Source: Jaenimonas drosophilae
Taxonomy: Eukaryota > Euglenozoa > Kinetoplastea > Trypanosomatida > Trypanosomatidae
Length of the DNA stretch: 51,769 nucleotides
Assembly: GCA_030849065.1 (NCBI GenBank)
Contig: JASAON010001546.1
Span: 1 to 51,769 of the forward strand
Reading direction: 5' to 3'
Below the pieces are notes generated by a model that searched no databases, was not told the DNA's origin, and worked only from the letters and a program-made list of their open reading frames with translations. How positions within the stretch are numbered: the first letter of the stretch is position 1; each line of letters begins with the position of its first letter. Of this stretch, positions 17,615 to 26,966 are shown piece by piece. The position numbers and the translations under genes are program-made.

Positions 17615-18010
17615 ATGCCCCCGCAGCTGAAGCGCACGAAGTTAGAGTCAACACGAATTGGCGCATCGCCACCAGTGAAGGCAGCCAATACGACGGGAGA
17701 TGCGGCCCCGGCCATTGAGGCGCCAAAGCCGTCAACGGCGGCAATTGCACGCAGCCGCTCTCCCGATTTGCCAAATGTGGGCGTAAAACGTTCCGTGATG
17801 ATGCCTCTTCCAAGTGACAGCGAGGATGATGAGAGCTTACGTGCTGGGGAGGCACAGCTGCCCAAAACTACAGAGGAGGAGGAAGACGCATTGATCCAGA
17901 AGGGTAGCGAGCTCAGTGGCGAGGCCCTCAAGGGATTTCTTCAGGCCAATTTTCTAGATTTTGCTGATCAGCAATTGTTAGGTCTTGATGCATTGTGTGG
18001 CGATTGTTGA
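17615..18010 (+). CDS. Unknown small acidic protein
   Basis: A 131-residue protein with no recognised domain. The N-terminal 60 residues are Pro/Ala/Lys-rich and look disordered (MPPQLKRTKLESTR, with a possible basic nuclear signal). The middle is acidic (PSDSEDDESLRAGEA and TEEEEDALIQ). The last 40 residues are more hydrophobic (ALKGFLQANFLDFADQQLLGLDALCG) and could be a short helical docking element. The start is the first ATG after an AG at 17611-17612; the frame is open upstream only via a GTG. It could be a nuclear or chromatin-linked factor, but this is a guess from composition. Confidence 0.6.
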   Translation: MPPQLKRTKLESTRIGASPPVKAANTTGDAAPAIEAPKPSTAAIARSRSPDLPNVGVKRSVMMPLPSDSEDDESLRAGEAQLPKTTEEEEDALIQKGSELSGEALKGFLQANFLDFADQQLLGLDALCGDC

Positions 18011-18184
18011 GACAACGTGGCGCAGCGGTTGGAATGGTGTGGTGTGACTTGCTCTCTTCTGTTGCAAAGTTCTTGGTTGTAGTCTTCACGATGCTGCGTT
18101 GTTCTCCATCTCGAATGTTGTGCTAGTGTAGTGAACTAGGCATTGTGCGCCGGTAGGTATCTCGGACTAGCACATTTTGATTGC

Positions 18185-19180
18185 ATGGCCCTAACCGCCG
18201 TGCATCAGACAGCCACACAACATGGCCCGTCCACACGAGAGGCGTGGGTTTTGGAAGGGCATGAACATGATATCCTCAGCTGTGACAGTGATGGTACTCT
18301 CTTCACAAGCTGCGGCAGTGACGGCACCGTTCAGCTGTGGCGGGTGTCAACGGAGGATCGTCGGCCGTCAAACGTGGCCACTTTTCAATCCGGCGGCCCT
18401 GCGGTCGTGGATGTGGCCTTCTTGCGTGGTGGGGGAACATTGGCTGCTGCCCAAGGAGACGGCAGCCTCTCGTTGTGGGAGCTCGCGTCTGGTAAGCGCG
18501 TCTGCACGTTCCGTCGTAGCCCCAGCGCTGCTCGTGGGGCGTGGCCTGTTGAGAATGCCGTTACCTCTACGGATCAGATGGGAACGGTCTTCTTTGGCGG
18601 TGATGATGGATTCCTCGTGGGCTGTGATGCACGCGAGAAGTCTGTGGTTTCAAGTCTCAACCTCCACCGCCCCATCACGTCCCTTGCAAGTCATGGAGAC
18701 TATCTCTTCGCTGGTGATGCGTGCGGGCACCTTCACTGGATCGACCTCATCACAAACAGGGTGCTCGAGGTCATGGATCTCGACACTTCTGTCATCAGCG
18801 GGTTGGCTCCCGCCCCTGACGGCCACGCTCTTGCTGTATACACAATGGACCACGAGGCGATACTGCTCGATGTGCAGCCCTTTGCACGTAGTAGCGCTGA
18901 GCGTGTTCTGGGCCGACTGCACGTGGCCCCCGGCGGCGAGGACTCCAATGTGCTGCTCCGCTGTGATTGGCGGCATACGGCACAAGGTGGCGTAGCGGTG
19001 TTCCCATCAGGCCCTCAGGCTTCGGCCGTATCAACCGATCACTTCCACAGTGGAAAGTGCCGGAGCATCTCGTTGGGCTCGAGTGTGCCGCCCAATCAAG
19101 CCATGACCTTCGCAGCCTATGTGCTCGATGATATGCTCCTGGTTGGCGGCGGCACTCATCTTCAGCTTCGGTGCTGCTAA
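18185..19180 (+). CDS. WD40-repeat protein
   Basis: A 331-residue beta-propeller protein. Repeat endings are visible: GHEHDILSCDSDG...GSDGTVQLWRV in the first clear blade, GDGSLSLWEL in the next, then FGGDDGFLVGCDAREK and a GDACGHLHWIDL blade. The length suits one seven-blade propeller, with the later blades diverged. Such proteins are usually scaffolds; no motif points to a complex. The frame begins at a TTG at 18143, but AG at 18169-18170 precedes the first ATG at 18185, which was chosen. Confidence 0.78.
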   Translation: MALTAVHQTATQHGPSTREAWVLEGHEHDILSCDSDGTLFTSCGSDGTVQLWRVSTEDRRPSNVATFQSGGPAVVDVAFLRGGGTLAAAQGDGSLSLWELASGKRVCTFRRSPSAARGAWPVENAVTSTDQMGTVFFGGDDGFLVGCDAREKSVVSSLNLHRPITSLASHGDYLFAGDACGHLHWIDLITNRVLEVMDLDTSVISGLAPAPDGHALAVYTMDHEAILLDVQPFARSSAERVLGRLHVAPGGEDSNVLLRCDWRHTAQGGVAVFPSGPQASAVSTDHFHSGKCRSISLGSSVPPNQAMTFAAYVLDDMLLVGGGTHLQLRCC

Positions 19181-19901
19181 CAAACGCACGCTGCGTCGCA
19201 TGATAGAACTTGGGTTATGCCCCAAGCTCATGTATTTTCGTGATGATGTAGCCGTGAATCTTCTCTTCATCTCACTATTCCTCATTCTAGTCAACCATAG
19301 TAGAGAATAAGGGTGATCTCCGTGGCACGTGCCATTTTTTTTTTTGGGGTTCCATTGTGTATATAAAGCTGCCCAGCAAATAGCAGAGCCACGCACACGT
19401 ATAAAAGAGAAGTTCAGAAGCTTAAGGTGACGTTGTCTTCTTCTCCTCACTCCTCCCCCCCCCCCAGCTCAGATTCACGCTTCTTGTGATTCCTTGGCCG
19501 CCTCTGGGAGACTAGCAGTTCCCATAGCTCTCAGGTCGAGCACATAGCCAGACAATTTCACTCTTCACCCTTCGTGAATCCGCTTTTTTTTTTCTTTTTT
19601 TTTGCTCCTCGTTCGCTGCTATTCCTTCGCATTTGCTGTTGTTCCGTCTCCTCGCTTGGCACCAAGCACACAACTGCGGCATTTGTCCGTCCACTACGAT
19701 TTGGCTCAGCAACCTCTCTTAATTCGCTGGCCGAAACCATCATCAGATACCTCCCGCCTTTTCTGTCTGAACCCCCCTCAAACAGCGGTACACATACGAA
19801 CATCTACTATCCGTTTCGGCAGCTGAGGCATTGCCAATAATCATTCAGTGTGCAACACAGAACACCAATTTTGTGTTGAAACAAGATAACGCTGTGCAGC
19901 C
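19181..19901 (+). promoter_or_regulatory. Long spacer with C11-AG acceptor and ATG-free leader
   Basis: A C11 run (19455-19465) is directly followed by AG (19466-19467). From there to the CCCH gene start at 19902 I find no ATG, although the stretch is about 430 bases long and includes further T-rich tracts (about 19585-19610). This is consistent with a long 5' leader kept free of upstream start codons. Confidence 0.55.
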
Positions 19902-21119
19902 ATGATCCATCCAACCCCCATTCCAAACCCGAGTCACAACTCACCCAACAATAACGGTGGAGGTGGCGGCAAGAAGAAGAACCGCCGCCGCCCCATTGAG
20001 GGATTTCCCGTGAAGAATGTTCTTAGCCGCGATGGTGTGCCACCGGGTATGTTCCCAGTGATGGATCCCTGTAGCCGCAAGCTCTTTGTTCCAATGCAGT
20101 GCCTCCTCAACACACGCGCTCTTCATCGTGAGGGTGTACCCTCTCTCTGCAAGGTCTTCCTCATGGGACGGTGCCATCAAGGCGAGAACTGCTTCCAAGC
20201 CCATGCGGATCCTAACGTCATCCTAATGCTCCGAGAGGCTGCACTGCGGGAGCCGTCGTGCTGCAAAGGCCACGGTGCGAACAGCGAGGCGGAGGGAATC
20301 GCGGGAAACACGATCTTCACCCTACACTCCGAAGACGGCCACCCCTTTCTGCGCATCGGTCTAGATCAGCTAGTAGTCACCAAGGGTCTACGAACCATCA
20401 TCGCTGAAACAAAGATTGGTGGCCCCATCGGCTCCCCACCAGATGTTAAGATTCCCTTCTCGTCCCTTTGCCGGCTCCACACCAGAGGCGGCCAGCAATG
20501 CTGCCGCTTTGACCACGACTGCAATTTCGTCCATGTGTGCCGAGAAATAGTAAATCAGCTCTCTCATAATGGGGTGACGTACCCCATGCCTCTCCTTGGT
20601 GGGGCAGCATCCATCTCTCCCTTCACGATGCACGGCACCGACCTCCCAGGGAGCCCAGGTCTGGAGGAGAACTACTCCACAGCCGTGTGCCCTAGCAGCG
20701 TCAGTCAGAACCACCACAACAGCAGCAGCCACAGCAACAACCCTTTATGCACTCAAAGCTCGCGTGACTTTAGCCAGCATAAATGGTCTCCCCACTTCCA
20801 AGCCGCTCCGAACCCCGCCGCCAACAATTCGACCTCCCGCTTCGTTGTGCCACCAACAGACCTTGGGGCGGCCACCTGCCCGCTCGCGGAGAGCGCCATG
20901 GGCGGCAACAACTGCAGCTCCGGTCTCTACGACGCAACACCGCTGCAGTTTGATCCGTCGGTGCTCGCAAACGGTCCGTGGCAACAGGGAGGGCCCAACT
21001 CGAATGTGATGGGATCGTCACCGTCTCAGATGCGCTCCTTCTGCTCAACGCCAGGCGGGTTAGTGTGGCGGCATAATCCATACGGCTCCTCGTGCGCTTC
21101 GTCTGTCGTGGAGACCTAA
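19902..21119 (+). CDS. CCCH zinc-finger RNA-binding protein
   Basis: A 405-residue protein with two CCCH-type fingers: C83-x7-C91-x5-C97-x3-H101 (within SLCKVFLMGRCHQGENC) and C190-x10-C201-x5-C207-x3-H211. Before the first finger is a sequence FPVMDPCSRKLFVPMQCLL that is often seen ahead of such fingers in kinetoplastid ZC3H proteins. Residues 1-35 are Asn/Gly-rich with a basic patch (GGKKKNRRRP). From about 215 on it is low-complexity (Ser, Asn, Pro, His). CCCH proteins are major post-transcriptional regulators in kinetoplastids, binding mRNA UTRs. The target is unknown. The long ATG-free leader and the long spacer downstream suggest that this gene is itself controlled by its UTRs. Confidence 0.8.
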   Translation: MIHPTPIPNPSHNSPNNNGGGGGKKKNRRRPIEGFPVKNVLSRDGVPPGMFPVMDPCSRKLFVPMQCLLNTRALHREGVPSLCKVFLMGRCHQGENCFQAHADPNVILMLREAALREPSCCKGHGANSEAEGIAGNTIFTLHSEDGHPFLRIGLDQLVVTKGLRTIIAETKIGGPIGSPPDVKIPFSSLCRLHTRGGQQCCRFDHDCNFVHVCREIVNQLSHNGVTYPMPLLGGAASISPFTMHGTDLPGSPGLEENYSTAVCPSSVSQNHHNSSSHSNNPLCTQSSRDFSQHKWSPHFQAAPNPAANNSTSRFVVPPTDLGAATCPLAESAMGGNNCSSGLYDATPLQFDPSVLANGPWQQGGPNSNVMGSSPSQMRSFCSTPGGLVWRHNPYGSSCASSVVET

Positions 21120-23041
21120 CGCGAGCACACACACACACACAAGGATGTAGCTCATTATCATTTCTGCGCATGGTTCTTTTGAGTCGTGATGTCTGGCATC
21201 TCCAGTTGTTACGCATCTACGACGCTCTCCGTAGTAAAAAGCTGTGGCGACACGCCCCCAAATGATCGCTGCAAGCGCTAATAACAAGCTTTGAGGCTCA
21301 GTGGGAACACATTGACGATATCGGGCCACCTAGTGAGCCCATGCACGAGTCTATCTCCTTTCCGGTGTTGCTGCTCGTTCACCTCTTCTGTTTGGGGCTC
21401 CTTTGTTGTTTCTTCGGCCCATTCTTTTCTCTTTTCTCTTTATGTTTGCGTCAATTCCGCTTTCGTATTTTATTTTTTCCTTTGCTCCCTTTTTTCGCTT
21501 CGTCACCTCTCAACGTGCTGCTGGGTGCGATGCGGCGTGCTCTTACAGAGACCTGCGTTCTGCACTACGCCACTGCTGTTTACCCCGTTGAGGGTGAAGG
21601 AGAAGAGAGCGGTGAGGGTGTGGGCACCTGGTACCGCTAGGGCCAACTTTCCAGCTAATTCGCCCATCCAAGGTGCCCCAGCCCTCCATGTACGCTCTTC
21701 ACTTTCTACTTTTGTCGTTGTTTGCTTTTTGTGTGTTGGTAGTGTGTGAAGTTCGTGTACTTCGTGAAGAAGGTGATGGCAGCAATGCCCGTATCCGTCA
21801 TGTTTACTGAGAGGGCGCTGCCCTTTTCCTCGGCTACGTGTTGCACTGTACCACCTCTCTACCACCAAGCAGCGAGCAAAAGATTCATTGGGTCCCCATG
21901 CCGCAATCTGCAGCTACGGGCCACCGATGGAGTGCATTTGTATACGCCTCGGGATTGGGGCTGATAGAGGTTGAGCATTCTACGTTCACGCTAGTTGTGG
22001 CCTTTTTTTTGGCGTGCAATGATGAAGCTGATTAACCTACTTCTTGTTGCCCGCATGTTGTGTTGTGGGATGCATTTGGATGTGCTTTCTCAAGTGACAG
22101 CGCGCGCCCCGTCTCGACCTGACGTCGGTTGTGGCCATGCTCTTTTCTGGAGCTCTGCTCTGCAATGTACCTTTTCTTCTTCATTTTATGGAAGCACATC
22201 CATATCAAATCCATAACAACACTGACAAACAAACACGACCTGAGAATAAACATGTTTCATTGGCCAAAGGACGTTGTGAGGCGTCATCGTAGCCCCCAAT
22301 CTTACCTCTTTCTTTCATCTCCTCAAATGACTTCCTCCATCTTCCTCGCACACCTGCTTGGGTCTTCGTGAGCACTCACACTTTTACTCGTACACGAAGA
22401 GAGGCTGGATCTACATCCAACCTCCATCACCCTTGTCAAAAATGAGTGGCACCGGATCGGAGGCGCAACGTCTCTTCATTCAGAGGCCTTCTCTTCCCTC
22501 CCTCCCTCCCTCAGACCACGTATATGGCTCACTACCTTCAACCTCCCTCCCTCGCTTTGTTTGTTACACGATTCGCGCCGATGAACGAGTATATTCTTTT
22601 TCCTCTTGTGTTTCCTCCTTTCCTTTCTTGGTTGTTTTGCTATTTCACCCGACCTGCGTTTTTTTCCCTCTAAAGACGCCGCTCCATCATGTGGGCCGTG
22701 GGCGTACTTATCTGCCCCCCTCTCCTGACGGCCGACGCATCTCTATACCGGCGATATACAGGTACCAGGTGGTGCCTGACGCCCCCACATTATGTGCTTG
22801 CTCAGCAACACAACAGAATGGGAACGAGGTGTTGTGTAGGTCCTGCAGTAGCCAAGAAGAAGTGCTTGATGCCTTTGCATCCATGAATAGACGTGGAGAG
22901 ATGATCCACGCGTGTGTGTTCTGTGTTCTCTCTGCAAATTCACCCATTACGTCGTCGTCTCTTCACGCAATGTTCCTTTTTTATGTAGATAGCTCCACGT
23001 TGGGTGGTGTGATTTGACTACCACAGACACACCCCGCAGCC
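21120..23041 (+). other. 1.9-kb spacer, pyrimidine-rich, no supported gene
   Basis: The longest gene-free stretch inside the plus-strand block. It begins with a CA run (about 21128-21140) and contains a long pyrimidine-rich belt (about 21350-21520) and a CCCT array (about 22493-22512) followed by AG at 22513-22514. A 49-residue hydrophobic frame starts at 22524 after that AG, but nothing else supports it. AG at 22986-22987 after CCTTTTTTATGT is the likely acceptor of the SPX transporter. The stretch probably holds the CCCH gene's long 3' UTR. Confidence 0.5.
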
Positions 23042-25219
23042 ATGAAGTTCGGCAAGCGTCTTCAGGAGGAGATGATCCCAGAGTGGGTGGAGTCCTACGT
23101 CAGCTACAAGCGACTCAAGCACTTCATTCACAACACAGAACTGCGTGGCACGGCATTTAGTGATGAGCTCTTCCGTATCATATACGAGGAACTGGCCAAG
23201 GCAGAAAAGTTGGGGATGGAACTGATGGAGGAGCTTGAGTTGGTACACGGAAACTTGCTGGACTGCGATGTGGATCAGCGATTGGTTCCGTCAGCCTCCG
23301 GAAAATTTTACCGCAAACGCCGCGTGGCCTCTGCGACGGACCTTCTCCAGGTGGGGGAGGGCTCAGCGGCAGCACCGAGCGAGGCCCTCTCGACCACCGG
23401 AGATGACTTCAACTCTGGAGGGATGCTCTCTGCGGCAAAGCGCTTCTTCCTCAAGCTCATTGGCGATTCGAAGCTTGCCACTGTAGAGGAGAACACGATG
23501 CATGCCCAGTTCCTGGAGTGGTACTCCCACGCTCATCAACTTCTTCACTTTGCGGAGCTGAATCTTGAAGCCATCCGCAAGGCTTCCAAGAAGCTCAAGA
23601 AGTACCGCAAGTGCGAGCCCGACTACACACTCTCGATTGAAGCGGTGCTCTCACGGTCCCGGCTGACGGTGTTGATGCCGCGGCTTCACACGTTGGTGGC
23701 CGATGTGGAGGTGGACTTTGAGCGCAAGTTTAAGAAGCCACTCGACCGCTACGCGGACGTGACCCTATCAGAGGTGTGGCATGCCAAGTGGAGGTATGTG
23801 CTGCTGGCCGTCTTCCTATTCTTGGTGGCAATGGGTCTGCCCATCTTCCTGGAGCACCCCGCTGCGCACAACTGCGTCGCCCTCTTCGTCCTTGTCATTG
23901 TGCTGTGGATCACTGAGGCCATTCCCTTCTTTTGTACGGCCATGCTTATACCGATTGTCGCGGTTCCTCTGCGCATCATCTCCACCCCAGGAACCCACAA
24001 CAGCGCCGGGCCAACAGTTGCCTCGCAAATCCTCCTCAGCAACGTCTTCAACCACGTGCAGATTCTTGTAATGGGTGGCCTGACCATTGGTAAGGCGTGC
24101 GGCAGAACCAATTTGGAGATGTACGCCGCCAGCGCGCTTCATCGCCTCACCGCTCATCGCCCATCGCTCTATCTGCTGGGTATCATGCTCTCCAGCTGCT
24201 TCTTATCTGCCTTTGTATCAAACGTGGCCGCCCCACTTCTCGTGCTCGGTGTCATTCAGCAAACCTTGTGGGAGTTCCCTGACGGCACCAACGCCCCGCA
24301 CGGCATCCTCCTCGGCCTCGCATTTGCCTGCAATCTTGGCGGAATGCTCTCCCCCATTGCCTCTCCACAGAATGCCGTGGCCATGACGGTACTCAGCTTC
24401 CATAACGTGAGCTTCGCGGGGTGGGTGGCCGTGGCCTTTCCTGCCGTCTTGGTCACTGTTCTTGCGGCATGGGCCATCATCTTGCATGTGTGGAAGCCCT
24501 TTGAGAACGTCACGTGCATCCCGCTGCAGGTGGTGAGCGTGCAGACGGAGAAGGCGGCATCGATGGCATCGCGTGTGATTGTGCTCGTTGTCTCGCTCTG
24601 CACCGTCATTTTGTGGATTCTCCCCGCCAACCTCTTCTTTGGTGATACGGGCATCGTGGCCCTCATTCCCATCGTCGTCTTCTTTGGCCTTGGCATTCTC
24701 TCCAAGGATGACTTCAACACCTTATCATGGCACCTCATGTTTCTTCTTGCGGGTGGCAACATGCTGGGCCTGTGTGCGCGTGACTCACAAATGCTAGACA
24801 TCCTCGCTAACAGCCTCAAGGACACCCTGACGACCTCACCGCCCTACGCCACCCTCGTTGTGGTGATTGGCGTGGTTGGCGTCGTGACCACCTTCGTTTC
24901 GCACACCGTGGCGGCCATGATCATGTTGCCCATCATCGTCAAGATTGGCTTTCTCATGCCAAAGAGCGACGAGGATGCCTTCATGGTGGTCACCCCACAA
25001 TCACTTGTGCTCCTGGCGGCGTTGATGTGTTCTGGCGCGATGGCCTTCCCCATCAGTTCCTTCCCCAACGTTAACTCCCTCCTCGCCGAGGATGAAAAAG
25101 GTCGGGCATACCTCAAGGCCAAGGACTTCCTCGTTTGTGGAACAGCCGTCACCCTCGTGTTCTCCGCCTGCGTCTTCACGTGGATGGTCCCCTACACCAA
25201 CTATATCCTAGGTAGCTAG
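23042..25219 (+). CDS. PHO91: SPX-domain SLC13-family phosphate transporter (Pho91-like)
   Basis: A 725-residue membrane protein. The N-terminal SPX domain (1 to about 200) begins MKFGKRLQEEMIPEW-x-YVSYKRLK and ends with LNLEAIRKASKKLKKYRK, the Lys-rich inositol-pyrophosphate site. A divalent-anion:Na+ symporter domain follows (about 250-720) with 10-12 membrane segments and two family hairpin motifs, SNVAAPLLVLG and SHTVAAMIMLPI. This is the layout of yeast Pho87/90/91 and of kinetoplastid Pho91, reported on acidocalcisomes or the contractile vacuole, where it moves phosphate out of the polyphosphate store under SPX control. Organelle or plasma membrane placement here is inferred. The start is the first ATG after AG at 22986-22987. 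Confidence 0.9.
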   Translation: MKFGKRLQEEMIPEWVESYVSYKRLKHFIHNTELRGTAFSDELFRIIYEELAKAEKLGMELMEELELVHGNLLDCDVDQRLVPSASGKFYRKRRVASATDLLQVGEGSAAAPSEALSTTGDDFNSGGMLSAAKRFFLKLIGDSKLATVEENTMHAQFLEWYSHAHQLLHFAELNLEAIRKASKKLKKYRKCEPDYTLSIEAVLSRSRLTVLMPRLHTLVADVEVDFERKFKKPLDRYADVTLSEVWHAKWRYVLLAVFLFLVAMGLPIFLEHPAAHNCVALFVLVIVLWITEAIPFFCTAMLIPIVAVPLRIISTPGTHNSAGPTVASQILLSNVFNHVQILVMGGLTIGKACGRTNLEMYAASALHRLTAHRPSLYLLGIMLSSCFLSAFVSNVAAPLLVLGVIQQTLWEFPDGTNAPHGILLGLAFACNLGGMLSPIASPQNAVAMTVLSFHNVSFAGWVAVAFPAVLVTVLAAWAIILHVWKPFENVTCIPLQVVSVQTEKAASMASRVIVLVVSLCTVILWILPANLFFGDTGIVALIPIVVFFGLGILSKDDFNTLSWHLMFLLAGGNMLGLCARDSQMLDILANSLKDTLTTSPPYATLVVVIGVVGVVTTFVSHTVAAMIMLPIIVKIGFLMPKSDEDAFMVVTPQSLVLLAALMCSGAMAFPISSFPNVNSLLAEDEKGRAYLKAKDFLVCGTAVTLVFSACVFTWMVPYTNYILGS

Positions 25220-25520
25220 CTTCCACGACGCGCGGTGGCTCTTTTTGTTGTGTGGTTGTGGCGGGGGAGCACTACTAGCCTCCGCCGATATCGCCCTTAT
25301 ATCCAAGAGTACACGTCTGCTGCGAGATGCGGCACAACTCCCCCAAACTGGCACACCTCAGTGATTCAATATCCCACATGGCGTTAGCAACTTTTTCATC
25401 CACCACACACATATACACACATGCTCTCTCTTTCCTGCTCTACCAAAATAGCGAATATAGTCGTGCGCTGTGCCACTGTTGTGGAACACCTCAGCGACAC
25501 AAAAGAAAGACCCACACAAT
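25220..25520 (+). other. Spacer before the OB-fold-like gene
   Basis: About 300 bases with a CT-rich tract (about 25420-25440, CTCTCTCTTTCCTGCTC) and AG at 25449-25450, the probable trans-splice acceptor of the next gene. No gene or RNA is seen. Confidence 0.5.
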
Positions 25521-26045
25521 ATGAGTATCCACGAGGTGTACGAAACGGCACAGAGTCTGCGAGCGCTGAAGCGCAATGTTGATCTCCCCAACAACTCCAT
25601 CCGGTGCCTCGTCACACAGCTTATCCCCACACGCCCGCGTGAGTACGTCTCTGGGACCGTCTTCACCGTCATGGGCTCCCTTCGCGTAGGCCCTGATGGC
25701 GCCCAACGCGAGAATATCGTACGACTTCACTTCTACAACGAGTGGGCCTACGGCGCGAGCTTCGTGGATCCTGGTGACGTGCTCCTCCTCCGTGGATTCC
25801 GCGTGCTCGACATCCCCACACTTCCTCCTGAGAATACTCAGCCGGACGGCGAGGAACATCCATTTGTAGTCATGGCCCTTGCCAAGGCATCTAGTCTTCG
25901 CGTGGTGCAGTTAGGCGATCAGGGAGATACGATGGAGGTGACGGTGCTCCCTGGTGCCTTTGACCATCCCCGAATCCGTGCGCTCCCACGCACGGACCGC
26001 AACAACCACTGCTTCGCAAACGACGTGAAGAACAACTCCATGTAA
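25521..26045 (+). CDS. Unknown small protein, possibly an OB-fold nucleic-acid binder
   Basis: A 174-residue soluble protein. Residues about 35-110 (YVSGTVFTVMGSLRV, REENIVRLHFYNE-like sequence, FVDPGDVLLLRGFRVL) have the strand pattern of an OB fold: a strand with Gly, a second strand with alternating hydrophobic residues, then the GD-x-hhh-x-G turn common in single-strand DNA-binding OB domains such as RPA and POT1-like telomere proteins. The rest shows no motif. The start at 25521 is the first ATG after the AG at 25449-25450 that opens this frame; upstream in-frame codons are non-ATG. It could be a telomere- or replication-linked protein, but an alternative beta-barrel is just as possible. 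Confidence 0.55.
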   Translation: MSIHEVYETAQSLRALKRNVDLPNNSIRCLVTQLIPTRPREYVSGTVFTVMGSLRVGPDGAQRENIVRLHFYNEWAYGASFVDPGDVLLLRGFRVLDIPTLPPENTQPDGEEHPFVVMALAKASSLRVVQLGDQGDTMEVTVLPGAFDHPRIRALPRTDRNNHCFANDVKNNSM

Positions 26046-26355
26046 AGTATTCTCTTCTCGTTCATCTTGAAGTGATGGATGAGGTGCATGAGCTTCACCA
26101 CACAAGAATTGGTGCGCTGTCAAGATTGGATATGTGGCAGCAGCAACAGTACATGCTGCAGTGCAAGATTGGGACGTGTATCGTTGATGATTCTTCTTCG
26201 TTCTCTTCTTTTCAGCGCGTTGTAGCTGAATCTTTCCCGCAGGGCCCGTCTTCTCTGCGCGTTGTTTGTGTGTGGAAGCTACAGACCGCTCCACACGCAC
26301 ATACACATTTACTCATAGAAGCTCATTTATACAACCACATTGGTACTATTTCATC
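26046..26355 (+). other. Spacer with splice acceptor for the small membrane protein
   Basis: A clean pyrimidine tract (TTCTTCTTCGTTCTCTTCTTTT) leads to CAG with AG at 26214-26215. No ATG occurs from there until 26356, which therefore sets the start of the next gene. Confidence 0.55.
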
Positions 26356-26727
26356 ATGTCAGTACTCATGGCAGTGCCCTCCATTGCACTGCTCATGTCG
26401 GCAGCGGTTGGTATGGCGGCAGCTTCGTCGTCGGGCTCCGATGAGTTCACCTTCAGCGAGGACCCCTCAACGGTCCCCGCCATCATCGCCATCGCCCTCA
26501 GTGCCTTCACGCTTGCAGTTATATTCTTCACCGTCGTTGGGCTCATCTGTTGTAGCAAGAAACCTGCTGCGGCACCCCACTACGGATATCTACGCTCCTC
26601 CGCTCGAGAAGAGGCGTCGAGGAGTGAAGTGACGGTCTCGTACGATGAGGCGGCCAAATCCATTCATCTCTCCGATGGTCCCAGCGTTGCCATCGCAGAA
26701 GTTGCGGCTGCTGACCACGACATCTAG
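26356..26727 (+). CDS. Small membrane protein, unknown
   Basis: A 123-residue protein with a likely signal peptide (1 to about 24, MSVLMAVPSIALLMSAAVGM then AAASSSG), a short acidic outer part, and one membrane helix (about 40-65, VPAIIAIALSAFTLAVIFFTVVG). Two Cys at the inner face (LICCSKK) could be palmitoylated. The cytosolic tail of about 55 residues is charged with Tyr (SYDEAAKS). I do not recognise the family. The start is the first ATG after AG at 26214-26215; the longer frame from 26266 begins at a non-ATG codon. Confidence 0.65.
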   Translation: MSVLMAVPSIALLMSAAVGMAAASSSGSDEFTFSEDPSTVPAIIAIALSAFTLAVIFFTVVGLICCSKKPAAAPHYGYLRSSAREEASRSEVTVSYDEAAKSIHLSDGPSVAIAEVAAADHDI

Positions 26728-26966
26728 CGGAAATGTGGCATTGATGCACGGTGTGCATGAGGCCTACCTGCTCCAACTACAAAGCACAAACACCTTCTTC
26801 ATTCTTACGTGTATAGGGAGAAGCTTCTACACCTGCCCCCTCTTCACAGACGATCCAATTCCTACACCTCTTCCAAACATTTTCTTAAGCGAACCCCTCA
26901 TCATCACCGTTTATCGCCAAATCCTCGTTTTTTTACTACTCTTATACCCACACACCCATCGTCACC

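Noticed and set aside
22358..23017. 219-residue plus-strand frame in the 1.9-kb spacer
   Set aside because: It begins at a non-ATG codon, contains the CCCT array and the acceptor of the SPX gene, and has no domain.
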